From Hyphomicrobium sp. (lineage in GTDB: Bacteria; Pseudomonadota; Alphaproteobacteria; Rhizobiales; Hyphomicrobiaceae), in contig NZ_WBUE01000008.1 in the NCBI RefSeq assembly GCF_009026145.1, positions 1 to 64,000 of the forward strand: a stretch of 64,000 nucleotides of DNA, written 5' to 3'. The notes beneath the pieces are model-generated. The model was not told the origin of the DNA, searched no databases, and saw nothing but the letters and a program-made list of their open reading frames with translations. A program made the translations under genes and the position numbers. Shown here one piece after another: positions 33,725 to 42,045 of this stretch. Every line of letters starts with the position of its first letter. The first letter of the stretch is position 1.

Positions 33725-34792
33725 TGGTTGCATCCAGCCCTTTAGCCAGCGCGTGCGCTGCCCCTTCCAGACGCGGAAGGTCGGCGGTGCTTCCTCCCAT
33801 GTCGTCGACGGCAGCACGCCGACGTGCCAGGCCTGGCGCGCCAGCCGGATGCCAAGGTCGGCATCCTCGGTGACGTTATAGGGGTCCCAGCCGCCGACGG
33901 CATCGAGCACCGCGCGCGGGAAGTGGTTCGAGGTGCCACCGAGCGGCACCGGCAGCTGCAGTCGCTCGAGCGCCGGCAGGATGCAGTCGAACAAAGCCGT
34001 GTACTCGACGGTGAACTGGCGCGTGAACCAGCTGGCGTCCGAGTTGTAGATGTTGAGCTGCGCCTGCAGGCATCCCATGTGCTTGCCACCGGCCCGGAGC
34101 GCGGCGAGCGCCCGACGCAGCTGATCGGGCTCGGGCGCATCCTCCGCATCGTAGACGACGACGTAGTCGCCCTGCGCAAACTGCAGCGCGTATTGTGTGG
34201 CACGCGGCTTGGTGCGCGGCTCGCCCTCGGGAACGACAAGAACTTGCATATGCGGATCGAGCGCGGCATGGCGCAGCGCATGCTGCGTCTCCATGTCGAT
34301 GCACTCGACAATGAGCATCACCTCCAAGCGCGCCGGCGGATAATCGAGCGCCCGCAGCGAAGCCAGCAGCTCGGGAACGACACCCGCCTCCCGAAACAGG
34401 GGGACGAGGACCGTGTAGACCGGCAGCGGCACCTCCGCGAGGCGGCCAGAGGGCCGGGCCGTGTGCAAGGGCGCGCGTAGCTGCCACAGGGCAACCGTGC
34501 GCAGCACCACGACGCATAGGAATGGCACGGCCATGATGGCGAGCAAGGCGATCAGCGTCGTTTCGGGCGCTAGCAGCAACCCCGCGCCGAGGGCGAGGAG
34601 GGCGGCGAGGAGGGCACGTCGTTGCCACGCCCACAACCCGGCTGCCGCCGAAAGCTCCGGCGTGCGCGCGCGCAGTCTGCCAACAGCTTCGCGAAGCCGC
34701 TGGCCGCCCGCATCCGCCGCAGCGGCGGGCGCGATGCCGCTACCGGCGTGGGCGGGTACACCGCACTGCTGGGCTGTCGAGCTACTCGGCAC
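33689..34792 (-). pseudogene. Family 2 glycosyltransferase, C-terminus truncated
   Basis: 367 residues from a GTG at 34792 with GGGGGGAGGG upstream. Two TM helices (about 55-105) precede a GT2 catalytic domain with VPLFREAGVV, VVYDAEDAPEPDQL, TEDADLGIRL and the QRTRWLKGWMQ motif. Directly after this motif the frame runs into an unrelated AT-rich tail (PYGSRTNFII) and stops. Relatives continue with more TM helices, about 200 or more residues missing here. The catalytic motifs are present, but the membrane channel part is lost, so it is probably non-functional. It is divergent from the binding-protein gene. Confidence 0.75.
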
Positions 34793-34894
34793 GCTGGCCC
34801 TCCCCCCGGTGGGCCGACGATCATCTTGCCATACTGTTGGGTTTCACCATAGTGGGCGCGATTCAGCCTGCCCGCTGCGCGGATTCGACCGGCA

Positions 34895-35773
34895 ATGCCC
34901 CCAAGACGATCAACCTCGCGAATGCTCTCGACCATTCTGCGTCGGCTGGCGACCAGCCTGGTCGCATGCTTTGTCGTGCTGGTGGCACAGCCTGCCATTG
35001 CGGTAGGGCAGGAAGAAACCACCGAGGATGCGCCGGCGGCGGCCGAGACGAACACCGACGAGCCGTCGAGGCGCGTGGTAGTGCGCTTCCTCACCGAGGG
35101 TGACTTCCCCCCGTTCAACTTCTACGACGAGGACGGAACCCTGGTCGGATTCAATGTCGACCTGGCGCGCGCCATCTGCATGGAGCTCAACACCGCCTGC
35201 GATATCAAGGTGCGCCCGTGGGGCGAGCTCTTGCTGGCACTGCGCCGCGGCGAGGCCGACGCGGTGATTGCTGCGCATGCCGTGACGCCGCAGTCGCTGG
35301 CCGAGGTCGACTTCACCGACCGCTACTTTCAGACACCCGGCCGCTTCGCAGCGCGCCGCGGTGGCGAGGCCGTGGAAATCACCCCCGAGGCCCTCGAGAG
35401 CAAGCGCATCGGCGTCGCCAAGAACACGGCGCACGAAGCGTTCCTGCGTACCTTCTTCCGCTCCAGCGCCATTCAGGCTTTCGAGAACGCCGACCTCGCT
35501 CGCGACGCCCTCATTCAGGGACAGGTCGACTACATTTTCGATGACGGCATCGGCCTCGTTTTCTGGCTGCACGGCACGGCCTCCAAGCGCTGCTGCGAGC
35601 TGAAGGGCGGTGCATACCTCGAGCCGAAGTATTTCGGCGACGGCATCGCCATCGCCGTCCCCAAGACGGATTCGCAGATCAAGACGCTGATCAACGGCGC
35701 GCTGGCGCGCCTGCGGTCAAATGGCCGCCTCGACGAGCTGGTGGAGCGCTATTTTCCAGTCAAAGTCTATTAA
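34895..35773 (+). CDS. Family 3 extracellular solute-binding protein
   Basis: 292 residues; the leader is about residues 10-38 (ending QPAIAVGQE), then an acidic linker. The SBP_bac_3 fold follows: RFLTEGDFPPFNFYDEDGTLVGFNVDLARAIC, VRPWGELLLALRRGEADAVIA, FTDRYFQTPGRF, and a C-terminal LARLRSNGRLDELVERYF. Such proteins bind polar amino acids or similar solutes in the periplasm. No permease or ATPase gene is adjacent, so it either serves a distant transporter or acts as a sensor. Confidence 0.85.
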   Translation: MPPRRSTSRMLSTILRRLATSLVACFVVLVAQPAIAVGQEETTEDAPAAAETNTDEPSRRVVVRFLTEGDFPPFNFYDEDGTLVGFNVDLARAICMELNTACDIKVRPWGELLLALRRGEADAVIAAHAVTPQSLAEVDFTDRYFQTPGRFAARRGGEAVEITPEALESKRIGVAKNTAHEAFLRTFFRSSAIQAFENADLARDALIQGQVDYIFDDGIGLVFWLHGTASKRCCELKGGAYLEPKYFGDGIAIAVPKTDSQIKTLINGALARLRSNGRLDELVERYFPVKVY

Positions 35774-35926
35774 GCAGGCAGTTCTGGCACGCCAGCGTCG
35801 CCGCCGAACCACCCATTAACCACGAATGCCCTGCTCAGCGGGGCGATTGTCACAATACTGCAAACTGAATCCGGTCATTGGAGCCCATCGTATGCAAAGG
35901 AGCCCTTGCTGCTCAAAGGGATGGGC

Positions 35927-36718
35927 ATGGTCCACTACCGTACGCTGTTCATATCCGACGTCCACCTCGGAACTCGGTCTTCGCAGGCCAACCTGCTCCT
36001 GGACTTCCTGAGGGAGACGGAGGCCGACACCATCTATCTCGTCGGTGACATCATCGACTTCTGGCGCATCCGCCGCGGCGCCATCTGGCCGCAGGCGCAC
36101 AACGACGTGCTGCAGAAGCTGCTGCGCAAGGTGCGCAAGGGCGCGCGCATCGTCTTCATTCCCGGCAATCACGACGAAGGCTTGCGCCAGTACTGCGGCC
36201 AGCACTTCGGCGGCATCGAGATCGAGCACCAGACGGTGCACACCACCGCCGACGGCAAGCGCTATCTCATCATCCACGGCGACGAGTTCGACGTCGTCGT
36301 GCGCTACGCCAAGTGGCTCGCTTTCCTCGGTGACCGCGGCTACGAGCTGGCACTATGGATGAATCACCCGCTGAACTTCATCCGTCGCCGCTTCGGGCTC
36401 GGCTACTGGTCGCTGTCGGCGCACCTGAAGCTGCGCGTGAAGACGGCGGTGAACTTCATCGGCGAGTTCGAGAAGTCGCTGTCCGACGAAGCGCGGCGCA
36501 ACCAAGTCGACGGCGTCATCTGCGGGCACATCCACCACGCTGCTTCACGGCACATCGAAGGCGTGCACTATCTCAATACCGGCGACTGGGTGGAAAGCTG
36601 CACGGCGGTCGGCGAAAACTGCGACGGGTCGTTCGAGCTCATCCGTTGGCACGACGTCGTAAAAGCGCGCGAACGCGCGACAGCCGCCAAATTGGCCGAA
36701 GCTCTCCAGGTCGCGTGA
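35927..36718 (+). CDS. LpxH-like metallophosphatase (UDP-2,3-diacylglucosamine diphosphatase family)
   Basis: 263 residues from the ATG at 35927, with AAAGGG 6 bases upstream (a TTG at 35906 is in frame). All calcineurin-like metal motifs are present: FISDVHLG, GDIIDFW, PGNHDEG, IHGDEFD and CGHIHHA. This family cleaves phosphate esters with two metal ions; relatives with this arrangement are annotated for lipid A synthesis or as UDP-sugar pyrophosphatases. Its stop overlaps the next start (TGATG), so it is co-translated with a GT4 glycosyltransferase, which favours a role in envelope lipid or glycan synthesis. Confidence 0.85.
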   Translation: MVHYRTLFISDVHLGTRSSQANLLLDFLRETEADTIYLVGDIIDFWRIRRGAIWPQAHNDVLQKLLRKVRKGARIVFIPGNHDEGLRQYCGQHFGGIEIEHQTVHTTADGKRYLIIHGDEFDVVVRYAKWLAFLGDRGYELALWMNHPLNFIRRRFGLGYWSLSAHLKLRVKTAVNFIGEFEKSLSDEARRNQVDGVICGHIHHAASRHIEGVHYLNTGDWVESCTAVGENCDGSFELIRWHDVVKARERATAAKLAEALQVA

Positions 36719-37791
36719 TGCGCATTCTCGTCGCGTCGGACGCTTGGCACCCCCAGGTGAACGGCGTAGTACGCACGTATGAGCGGCTCGCCATCGAGCT
36801 CGCGGCGCTCGGCGTCGAGATGACGGTGCTGGCGCCGCACGAATTCCGCACCCTGCCGTGCCCGACATACCCGGAAATACGCCTCGCCCTGCCGGGTCTG
36901 CGGCGGGTCGCTCAGCGCTTTCGCGCCTTCCGGCCCGATGCCGTGCACATTGCCACCGAGGGCCCAATCGGCTGGATGGCGCGACGCTATTGCCGGGCAC
37001 GCGGCATCCGCTTCACCACCAGCTTCCACACGCGCTTTCCCGAGTATCTCAGCCAGCGATTCGCCATCCCTGCAAGCTGGACGCTGGCGTTGCTGCGTCG
37101 CTTTCACAATGCCGGCGCCGGGTTGATGGTGGCGACGCCATCGCTCGGCCGCGAGCTCGAGGGGCAAGGCTTCGAGCATGTCCTGCCGTGGACGCGCGGT
37201 GTCGACACGCGGCTGTTTCGGCCGCGCCCCGTGCGGCTGTTCGGCGAAGAGCCGGTGTTCCTCTACGTCGGCCGCATCGCAGCGGAAAAGAACATCGAGG
37301 CCTTCCTCGACCTCGACTTGCCAGGGCGTAAGGTGGTGGTCGGCGCCGGGCCGCAGCTCGAGGAACTGCAGGCGAGGTACACGGACGTGCTGTTCACCGG
37401 CAAGCGGACCGGCGAGGCGCTTGCCGAGTGCTATGCCTCCGCCGACGTATTTGTCTTCCCCAGCCGCACCGACACCTTCGGCATCGTGCTGCTCGAGGCC
37501 ATGGCATCGGGATTGCCGGTGGCGGCGCTTCCCGTGTGCGGTCCCAAGGACGTGGTGACCAATGGCGTGACCGGCGTGCTATCCGACGATTTGCGCCACG
37601 CCGCGCTCGCTGCGCGCTCTCTCGATCGCGACCGCATCCGCGTCAAGGCGGCCGAATACAGCTGGGAGTATGCCGCGCGCCTGTTCCTCGCCAACATCAC
37701 CGGGGCCTGCCTCAACGGTCAGGCGCGCACCCTGGCGGTGCGCAAGCTGCCTCTGGCCAAGGCCGCGCGGCCGCCGCAGGCTCGCATCTAG
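36718..37791 (+). CDS. GT4-family glycosyltransferase
   Basis: 357 residues from the ATG at 36718. A long chance frame extends far upstream but is inside the phosphatase gene. N-terminal acceptor domain MRILVASDAWHPQVNGVVRTY, then GPIGWMARRYCRARG and TSFHTRFPEYL. C-terminal donor domain with FLYVGRIAAEKNIEAFL, FTGKRTGEALAECYASADVFVFPSRTDTFG and the E-x7-E motif in VLLEAMASGLP. Closest pattern: glycosyltransferases acting on diacylglycerol or lipid acceptors (SqdX/MgtA type). Coupled to the phosphatase. Confidence 0.88.
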   Translation: MRILVASDAWHPQVNGVVRTYERLAIELAALGVEMTVLAPHEFRTLPCPTYPEIRLALPGLRRVAQRFRAFRPDAVHIATEGPIGWMARRYCRARGIRFTTSFHTRFPEYLSQRFAIPASWTLALLRRFHNAGAGLMVATPSLGRELEGQGFEHVLPWTRGVDTRLFRPRPVRLFGEEPVFLYVGRIAAEKNIEAFLDLDLPGRKVVVGAGPQLEELQARYTDVLFTGKRTGEALAECYASADVFVFPSRTDTFGIVLLEAMASGLPVAALPVCGPKDVVTNGVTGVLSDDLRHAALAARSLDRDRIRVKAAEYSWEYAARLFLANITGACLNGQARTLAVRKLPLAKAARPPQARI

Positions 37792-37940
37792 GCTTATGGC
37801 TTCCCTGCCGGGCGCGCGTTACCTGCTTTGGTATGGGCAGGCGGCCGCGTCTAAAGCTGAGCTGTCTGCGTTTCATGCCGAAATGCCCGCCTAGTGCATA
37901 GACACACGTGAAACGCCCATCCGAGCAGGACCGTTGCGGA

Positions 37941-38147
37941 TTATTCCGCCTCGCGCTTGTCGGCCGCGAACTCGGCTTCGAGGGCCTTCTCCAAGGCCAC
38001 CAGGTCCTGCGGCAGCGGCATGCCGTAAGCCTTGAGCTCATTCAGCTTTTCCATGAGCTGGAGGTACAGCTCATGGCGGTCCTGCGGCTCGTTCTGCATA
38101 CGCGTCATCAGGATGCCGAGCTCCGCCTTGACGTCTTCGAAAGCCAT
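37941..38147 (-). CDS. Small conserved-looking helical protein
   Basis: 68 residues, entirely helical and charged (MAFEDVKAELGILMTRMQ, YLQLMEKLNELKAYGM). It looks like a short cytosolic coiled-coil protein often seen in Hyphomicrobiales; function unknown. Confidence 0.6.
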   Translation of the reverse strand: MAFEDVKAELGILMTRMQNEPQDRHELYLQLMEKLNELKAYGMPLPQDLVALEKALEAEFAADKREAE

Positions 38148-38208
38148 GTGCCGTTCCTCGCTTATGCACCTGCAGGGTATCCCAAGCTATATGGCCCGTG
38201 GTTACCGA

Positions 38209-38952
38209 CTACTCCACTGGGAAATCGAAAAAGGTGTTGGGGTACGGCTCGCCCCGCAGGGTGTAGTGCCACCACTCGCTGCGATTGTTGTAGAAGCCGC
38301 AGCCGCGCATGAACGTGCGCAGCAGGTTCCGGTTGCTGCGCTGCGCTTCGTTCACCCTGGACGAAGCCGTGTGCGACAAGCTCGAGAAGCAGTCGAAGCC
38401 GGTGCCCATGTCGGCGCTGCCGTCGTCGGTGCGCGGTCCCGCCTTTGAATCGCAGGCGCGGATGTCGAGGCCGGCCGGGTCGAACGCCGCGGGCTTGGCC
38501 TCCCGCGGCACCATGGTGAGATCGACCGTGCTCCCGCGGCTGTGGCCGGACCGCGAGGCGATGTAGTTCTCGCGGAAGAGGTTGCGCTTGTCGACATCGG
38601 GGTAATACGCCGATTTCATCTTTTGATCGCGCAGATCCCTGCCCCAGGCGACGAAGGCGTTGACGGCTCTTTGCGGCCGATAGCAGTCGTAGACCTTGAG
38701 CGCGTAGCCGCGCCCGCGCAACCCGTCGGCGGCACATTGCAGCGCCTGTGCGGCGGGGCGCGTCAGATAGCAGCGCGGCGACTTATAGCCGGGGATCGGA
38801 CGGCCGACGAAGTTGTGCGGCGTCGCGTAGCGCATATCGACGACGAGATCGGGAATGAGCGTCGTGACATCGACGAAGCCGCGCGGCGGGGAGCCCGCGA
38901 GCGCCGCTGGCGCCGTGAGCAGAACGACAGCGGCGGCTAATGCACATCGCAT
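38209..38952 (-). CDS. Zinc D-Ala-D-Ala dipeptidase (VanX/DdpX family)
   Basis: 247 residues with a signal peptide (AAAVVLLTAPAALAG). The M15 motifs are complete: SRSGHSRGSTVDLTM supplies zinc His and Asp, and SEWWHYTL supplies the catalytic Glu and third zinc ligand. The substrate-site YDCYRPQRAV is also present. It hydrolyses D-Ala-D-Ala in the periplasm, probably for recycling murein peptides rather than glycopeptide resistance, since no van genes are near. Length fits the family. Confidence 0.9.
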   Translation of the reverse strand: MRCALAAAVVLLTAPAALAGSPPRGFVDVTTLIPDLVVDMRYATPHNFVGRPIPGYKSPRCYLTRPAAQALQCAADGLRGRGYALKVYDCYRPQRAVNAFVAWGRDLRDQKMKSAYYPDVDKRNLFRENYIASRSGHSRGSTVDLTMVPREAKPAAFDPAGLDIRACDSKAGPRTDDGSADMGTGFDCFSSLSHTASSRVNEAQRSNRNLLRTFMRGCGFYNNRSEWWHYTLRGEPYPNTFFDFPVE

Positions 38953-38967
38953 GCGGGAGCGGGCTTG

Positions 38968-39438
38968 CTAGCCGGCCTTCTGATAGGTGCCGATCATCTG
39001 CGCTTCGGCGAGGACGTGTCCCTCCATCGCCATGAGCACCTGCGGCTTGGTCGGATTTTTCAGTCCTTCGAGCTTGGTGTCGAGCGCGTAGAGCTTGAAG
39101 AAATAGCGATGGCGGCCGATCGGCGGGCAGGGGCCGCCCCAGCCCGTCCGCTTCCAGTCATTGACGCCGTCCTTGGCGCCGGCGGGCAGCGTCGAGACGC
39201 TCTCAGGCAGCCCGGTCGTGTCGGGCGGCAGGTCGAAAAGCACCCAATGCACCCACGTGAGCTTCGGCGCCTTGGGATCGGGCGCATCCGGGTCATCGAC
39301 GATCAGCACCAGGCTCTTGGCGCCGGCGGGGACCCCCGCGAAGGCGAGCGGCGGCGAGGCATCCTTGCCCTCGCAGGTGTATTTCGCCGGTATCTCATCA
39401 CCATCGGTGAATGCGGTAGAGGTGATCTGCATGGCCAT
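38968..39438 (-). CDS. YbhB/YbcL-type PEBP protein
   Basis: 156 residues without signal peptide. PEBP fold motifs: IPAKYTCEGKDASPPLAF, LVLIVDDPDAPD, THVHW-like region reading LTWVHWVLFDLP and GRHRYFFKLYALD. Phosphatidylethanolamine-binding-protein relatives bind phospholipids or phosphorylated ligands; the bacterial role is poorly defined. Starts at ATG 39438 or 39432. Follows ybaB after 9 bp, in the place where recR usually sits. Confidence 0.9.
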   Translation of the reverse strand: MAMQITSTAFTDGDEIPAKYTCEGKDASPPLAFAGVPAGAKSLVLIVDDPDAPDPKAPKLTWVHWVLFDLPPDTTGLPESVSTLPAGAKDGVNDWKRTGWGGPCPPIGRHRYFFKLYALDTKLEGLKNPTKPQVLMAMEGHVLAEAQMIGTYQKAG

Positions 39439-39447
39439 CGTGCGCCT

Positions 39448-39768
39448 CTAGAACAGCTTCATCCCCGGCGGCAGCGGCAGGCCGCCGGCCATCTCCTGCA
39501 TCTTCGCCTGCAGCTTGGCGTCGAGCTTGCCCTTGGCATCCCCGGCGGCGGCGACGATGAGATCCTCGAGGATCTCCACCTCGTCCGCCTTGGCGAGGCT
39601 CGGGTCGATCTGCACCTTCTTCACGTCGCCCTTGCCCGTGAGCGTCACTCTGACGAGGCCGCCGCCGGACTGCCCGTCGATCTCCATGCCGGCGAGCTCT
39701 TCCTGCATCTGTTGCACGCGAGCCTGCATCTGGCCCACCTGCTTCATCATCCCCATCAGATCCTTCAT
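39448..39768 (-). CDS. ybaB: YbaB/EbfC nucleoid-associated protein
   Basis: 106 residues. Sequence reads MKDLMGMMKQVGQMQARVQQ at the start, then VRVTLTGKGDVKKVQIDPSL and LIVAAAGDAKGKLDAK, the standard YbaB pattern. It forms a dimeric tweezer binding DNA. Directly after dnaX, as in most bacteria. Confidence 0.93.
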   Translation of the reverse strand: MKDLMGMMKQVGQMQARVQQMQEELAGMEIDGQSGGGLVRVTLTGKGDVKKVQIDPSLAKADEVEILEDLIVAAAGDAKGKLDAKLQAKMQEMAGGLPLPPGMKLF

Positions 39769-39793
39769 GCGCTCATGCCTCCATTTGATTGCA

Positions 39794-41635
39794 TCAGCCG
39801 GTGCCGGTTTCGTCGCGGCCCGGGCCGAGCAGCGGGCGGATTTCGGCGATCTTGGCGTCGGGGAATTGGTCGAGCACCGCTTTAACCGCCGGATGCGTCT
39901 TCAAAGCTTCGAGCTCGGCCGCCTCGCGCTCGCGCCGTACCTCGCCGCGCGGCCGTTCGCCCGCCGCCTTCGACAGCACCACGACCCACTTGCGCTGCGT
40001 CCAGGCATTGAGCTTTTCGCGCAGCTCGTTGGCGATCTGCGGCGGTGCGCCGGGCAACAGGTAAAGATCGATTGAGCCTGCCGCCGCATCGAACTTCACC
40101 AAGCTGACACGATCTTCAAGGTGCACCTTCAGCATCATGTCGCGCCGCGCGCCGGTAAGGGCGATGACCTCGTCGAAGGAGCGTGGATCGGCGCGCGCCG
40201 TCGGAGCGGCTGCAGCGTCATCGAGGGCGGCGTCGTCGAAGGTTGCATCGTACTCCAGATCAAGACCCGGATTCTCGTCATCGACGAAGGGCAGCTCATC
40301 CGATGGCGGAGTTGAGTACGTTGCGAGTGGCGCAGACGCGGCGACGGGCGGCGCTGGCGAGTCCTGGTTGAGCGGCGCATCCCGCGTGCCGCCGTTATCG
40401 GCGGGGACCGGCTTGCCGCTGCGGGCGAGCGCGCCTTCGCCACCGAGCAGGCGAATGACCTCATCGGGAGCCGGCAGATCGGCCGTGTAGGCCAGCCGGA
40501 TCAGCACCATTTCGGCGGCCGCGCGCGGGTTTGCCGCTTTGGCCGTCTCCTCGCCGCCCTTCAAGAGCATCTGCCAGGCGCGCGACAGAAGCGGGGTCGA
40601 CAGCTTGGCGGCGATCGAGGCGGCGCGGCGCCGCTCCTCGGCGCTCAAGCCCTCGCTGCCAGCCTCGACGCCGACAGCCTTGACGCGTGCGGCGGCATGC
40701 ACCGCCTCGGCGAGGTCGCCGAGCAACTGCACGGGCTCGGCGCCATCGCGGTGCAACTCGTCGAGCGAGGTCAGCGCGGCCTTGGCGTCGCCGCGGAAGG
40801 CATGCTCGAGCAAATCGAAGATGCGGCCGCGGTCCGCCAGACCGAGCATGGATCGCACCGTTCCGACGCGCACGTCGCCCTCGCCCATGGCGATCGCCTG
40901 GTCGAGCAGCGACAGGCCATCGCGCACCGAGCCCTCGGCGGCGCGCGCGATCAGCGCCAGGGCATCGTCCTCAGCCTTCGCACCTTCCTTGGCGACTATA
41001 TTGGCAAAGTGCGCGGCGAGCTCGGGCACGTCGACGCGGCGCAGATCGAAGCGCTGCGTGCGCGAAAGGACCGTCACCGGCACCTTGCGGATCTCGGTCG
41101 TCGCGAAGATGAACTTGACGTGCTCGGGCGGCTCTTCGAGCGTCTTCAGAAGCGCGTTGAAGGCGCCCTTCGACAGCATGTGGACTTCGTCGATGATAAA
41201 GACCTTGGTGCGGGCGATGATCGGCTTGTAGCGCGCGCTTTCGATCAGCTCGCGGATGTTGTCGACGCCGGTGTTGGAGGCGGCATCCATCTCGATCACG
41301 TCGGGATGCCGGCTCTCCATGATCTCGGCGCAGTGCCGGCCGAGCTCCGGCATATCGAAGGTCGGCGCCTTGACGGTCTCCGTCTCGTAGTTGAGCGCCC
41401 GCGCGATGATGCGCGCCGTGGTCGTCTTGCCGACCCCGCGCACGCCGGTCAGCATGTAGGCCTGCGCGATGCGCCCCGAGGCAAACGCGTTGCGCAGCGT
41501 CTTGACCATCGCTTCCTGACCGATCAGGTCGTCGAAGCTCTGCGGCCGATACTTTCGCGCCAGCACGACATAGGGCCTAGCGCCGCCTTCGGCGTCGCTC
41601 CGGTTCTTCCCGCTGTCGGATTTCTTCTTTGCCAT
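39794..41635 (-). CDS. dnaX: DNA polymerase III subunits gamma and tau
   Basis: 613 residues. AAA+ clamp-loader domain (about 20-260) with RKYRPQSFDDLIGQE, Walker A GVRGVGKTT, Walker B IDEVHML, sensor-1 FATTEIRKVPVTVLSRTQRF and sensor-2-region motifs. The collar follows, then a Pro/Ala/Asp-rich linker (about 405-490) and a tau C-terminal domain. Within the holoenzyme it loads the beta clamp and links polymerases to helicase. The SRP RNA lies 120 bp upstream on the same strand and ybaB downstream, a widespread arrangement. Confidence 0.95.
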   Translation of the reverse strand: MAKKKSDSGKNRSDAEGGARPYVVLARKYRPQSFDDLIGQEAMVKTLRNAFASGRIAQAYMLTGVRGVGKTTTARIIARALNYETETVKAPTFDMPELGRHCAEIMESRHPDVIEMDAASNTGVDNIRELIESARYKPIIARTKVFIIDEVHMLSKGAFNALLKTLEEPPEHVKFIFATTEIRKVPVTVLSRTQRFDLRRVDVPELAAHFANIVAKEGAKAEDDALALIARAAEGSVRDGLSLLDQAIAMGEGDVRVGTVRSMLGLADRGRIFDLLEHAFRGDAKAALTSLDELHRDGAEPVQLLGDLAEAVHAAARVKAVGVEAGSEGLSAEERRRAASIAAKLSTPLLSRAWQMLLKGGEETAKAANPRAAAEMVLIRLAYTADLPAPDEVIRLLGGEGALARSGKPVPADNGGTRDAPLNQDSPAPPVAASAPLATYSTPPSDELPFVDDENPGLDLEYDATFDDAALDDAAAAPTARADPRSFDEVIALTGARRDMMLKVHLEDRVSLVKFDAAAGSIDLYLLPGAPPQIANELREKLNAWTQRKWVVVLSKAAGERPRGEVRREREAAELEALKTHPAVKAVLDQFPDAKIAEIRPLLGPGRDETGTG

Positions 41636-41757
41636 GACCCTGCCTTAGGCCCGCAGGGCCTCGCGCCGCAAGTGCGGCCTGCGACCAGTCGCGCCCTCGC
41701 GGAAGGGCCAGCGCCCCGCGAGCGCGGCGAGCGGAACGGCCCGTGAGCGAGACTAAA

Positions 41758-41853
41758 GAGGAGGCTGACGAACGACCCGCGTCCTGATCGTTAGGGCTGC
41801 TTCCTTCCGGACCTGACCCGGTTGGCGAGGGATGCGTCCGCCGCCAACCTCCC
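41758..41853 (-). ncRNA. ffs: 4.5S RNA of the signal recognition particle (small bacterial SRP RNA)
   Basis: Read on the minus strand, the core GGTCAGGTCCGGAAGGAAGC contains the GGAA tetraloop and symmetric loop bound by Ffh. The ends GGAGGTTGGC and GTCAGCCTCC pair over 10 bp, giving a ~96-nt hairpin, the usual size. Boundaries are set by that end pairing. It sits upstream of dnaX, as in other alphaproteobacteria. Confidence 0.95.
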
Positions 41854-42045
41854 GGGCCGATTATGGGGGGTCAGCCCGCGGGTTACAACCCTCCCCGGGG
41901 GGCGGGGCAATATCCATCCACGCCATGTCATCTTTCCGCTCCAGGATGAGCGCATGGAATGCAACCTGATGCGGCGCGGCACTATTGGACGCCGCAGATT
42001 TCTGCTTCCTGGTCTCCGGTCGTCATTGCGGGGGAAAGATTGCAC

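Noticed and set aside
38965..39885. 306-residue plus-strand frame
   Set aside because: Antisense shadow of the PEBP, ybaB and dnaX genes, rich in His, Arg and Leu.
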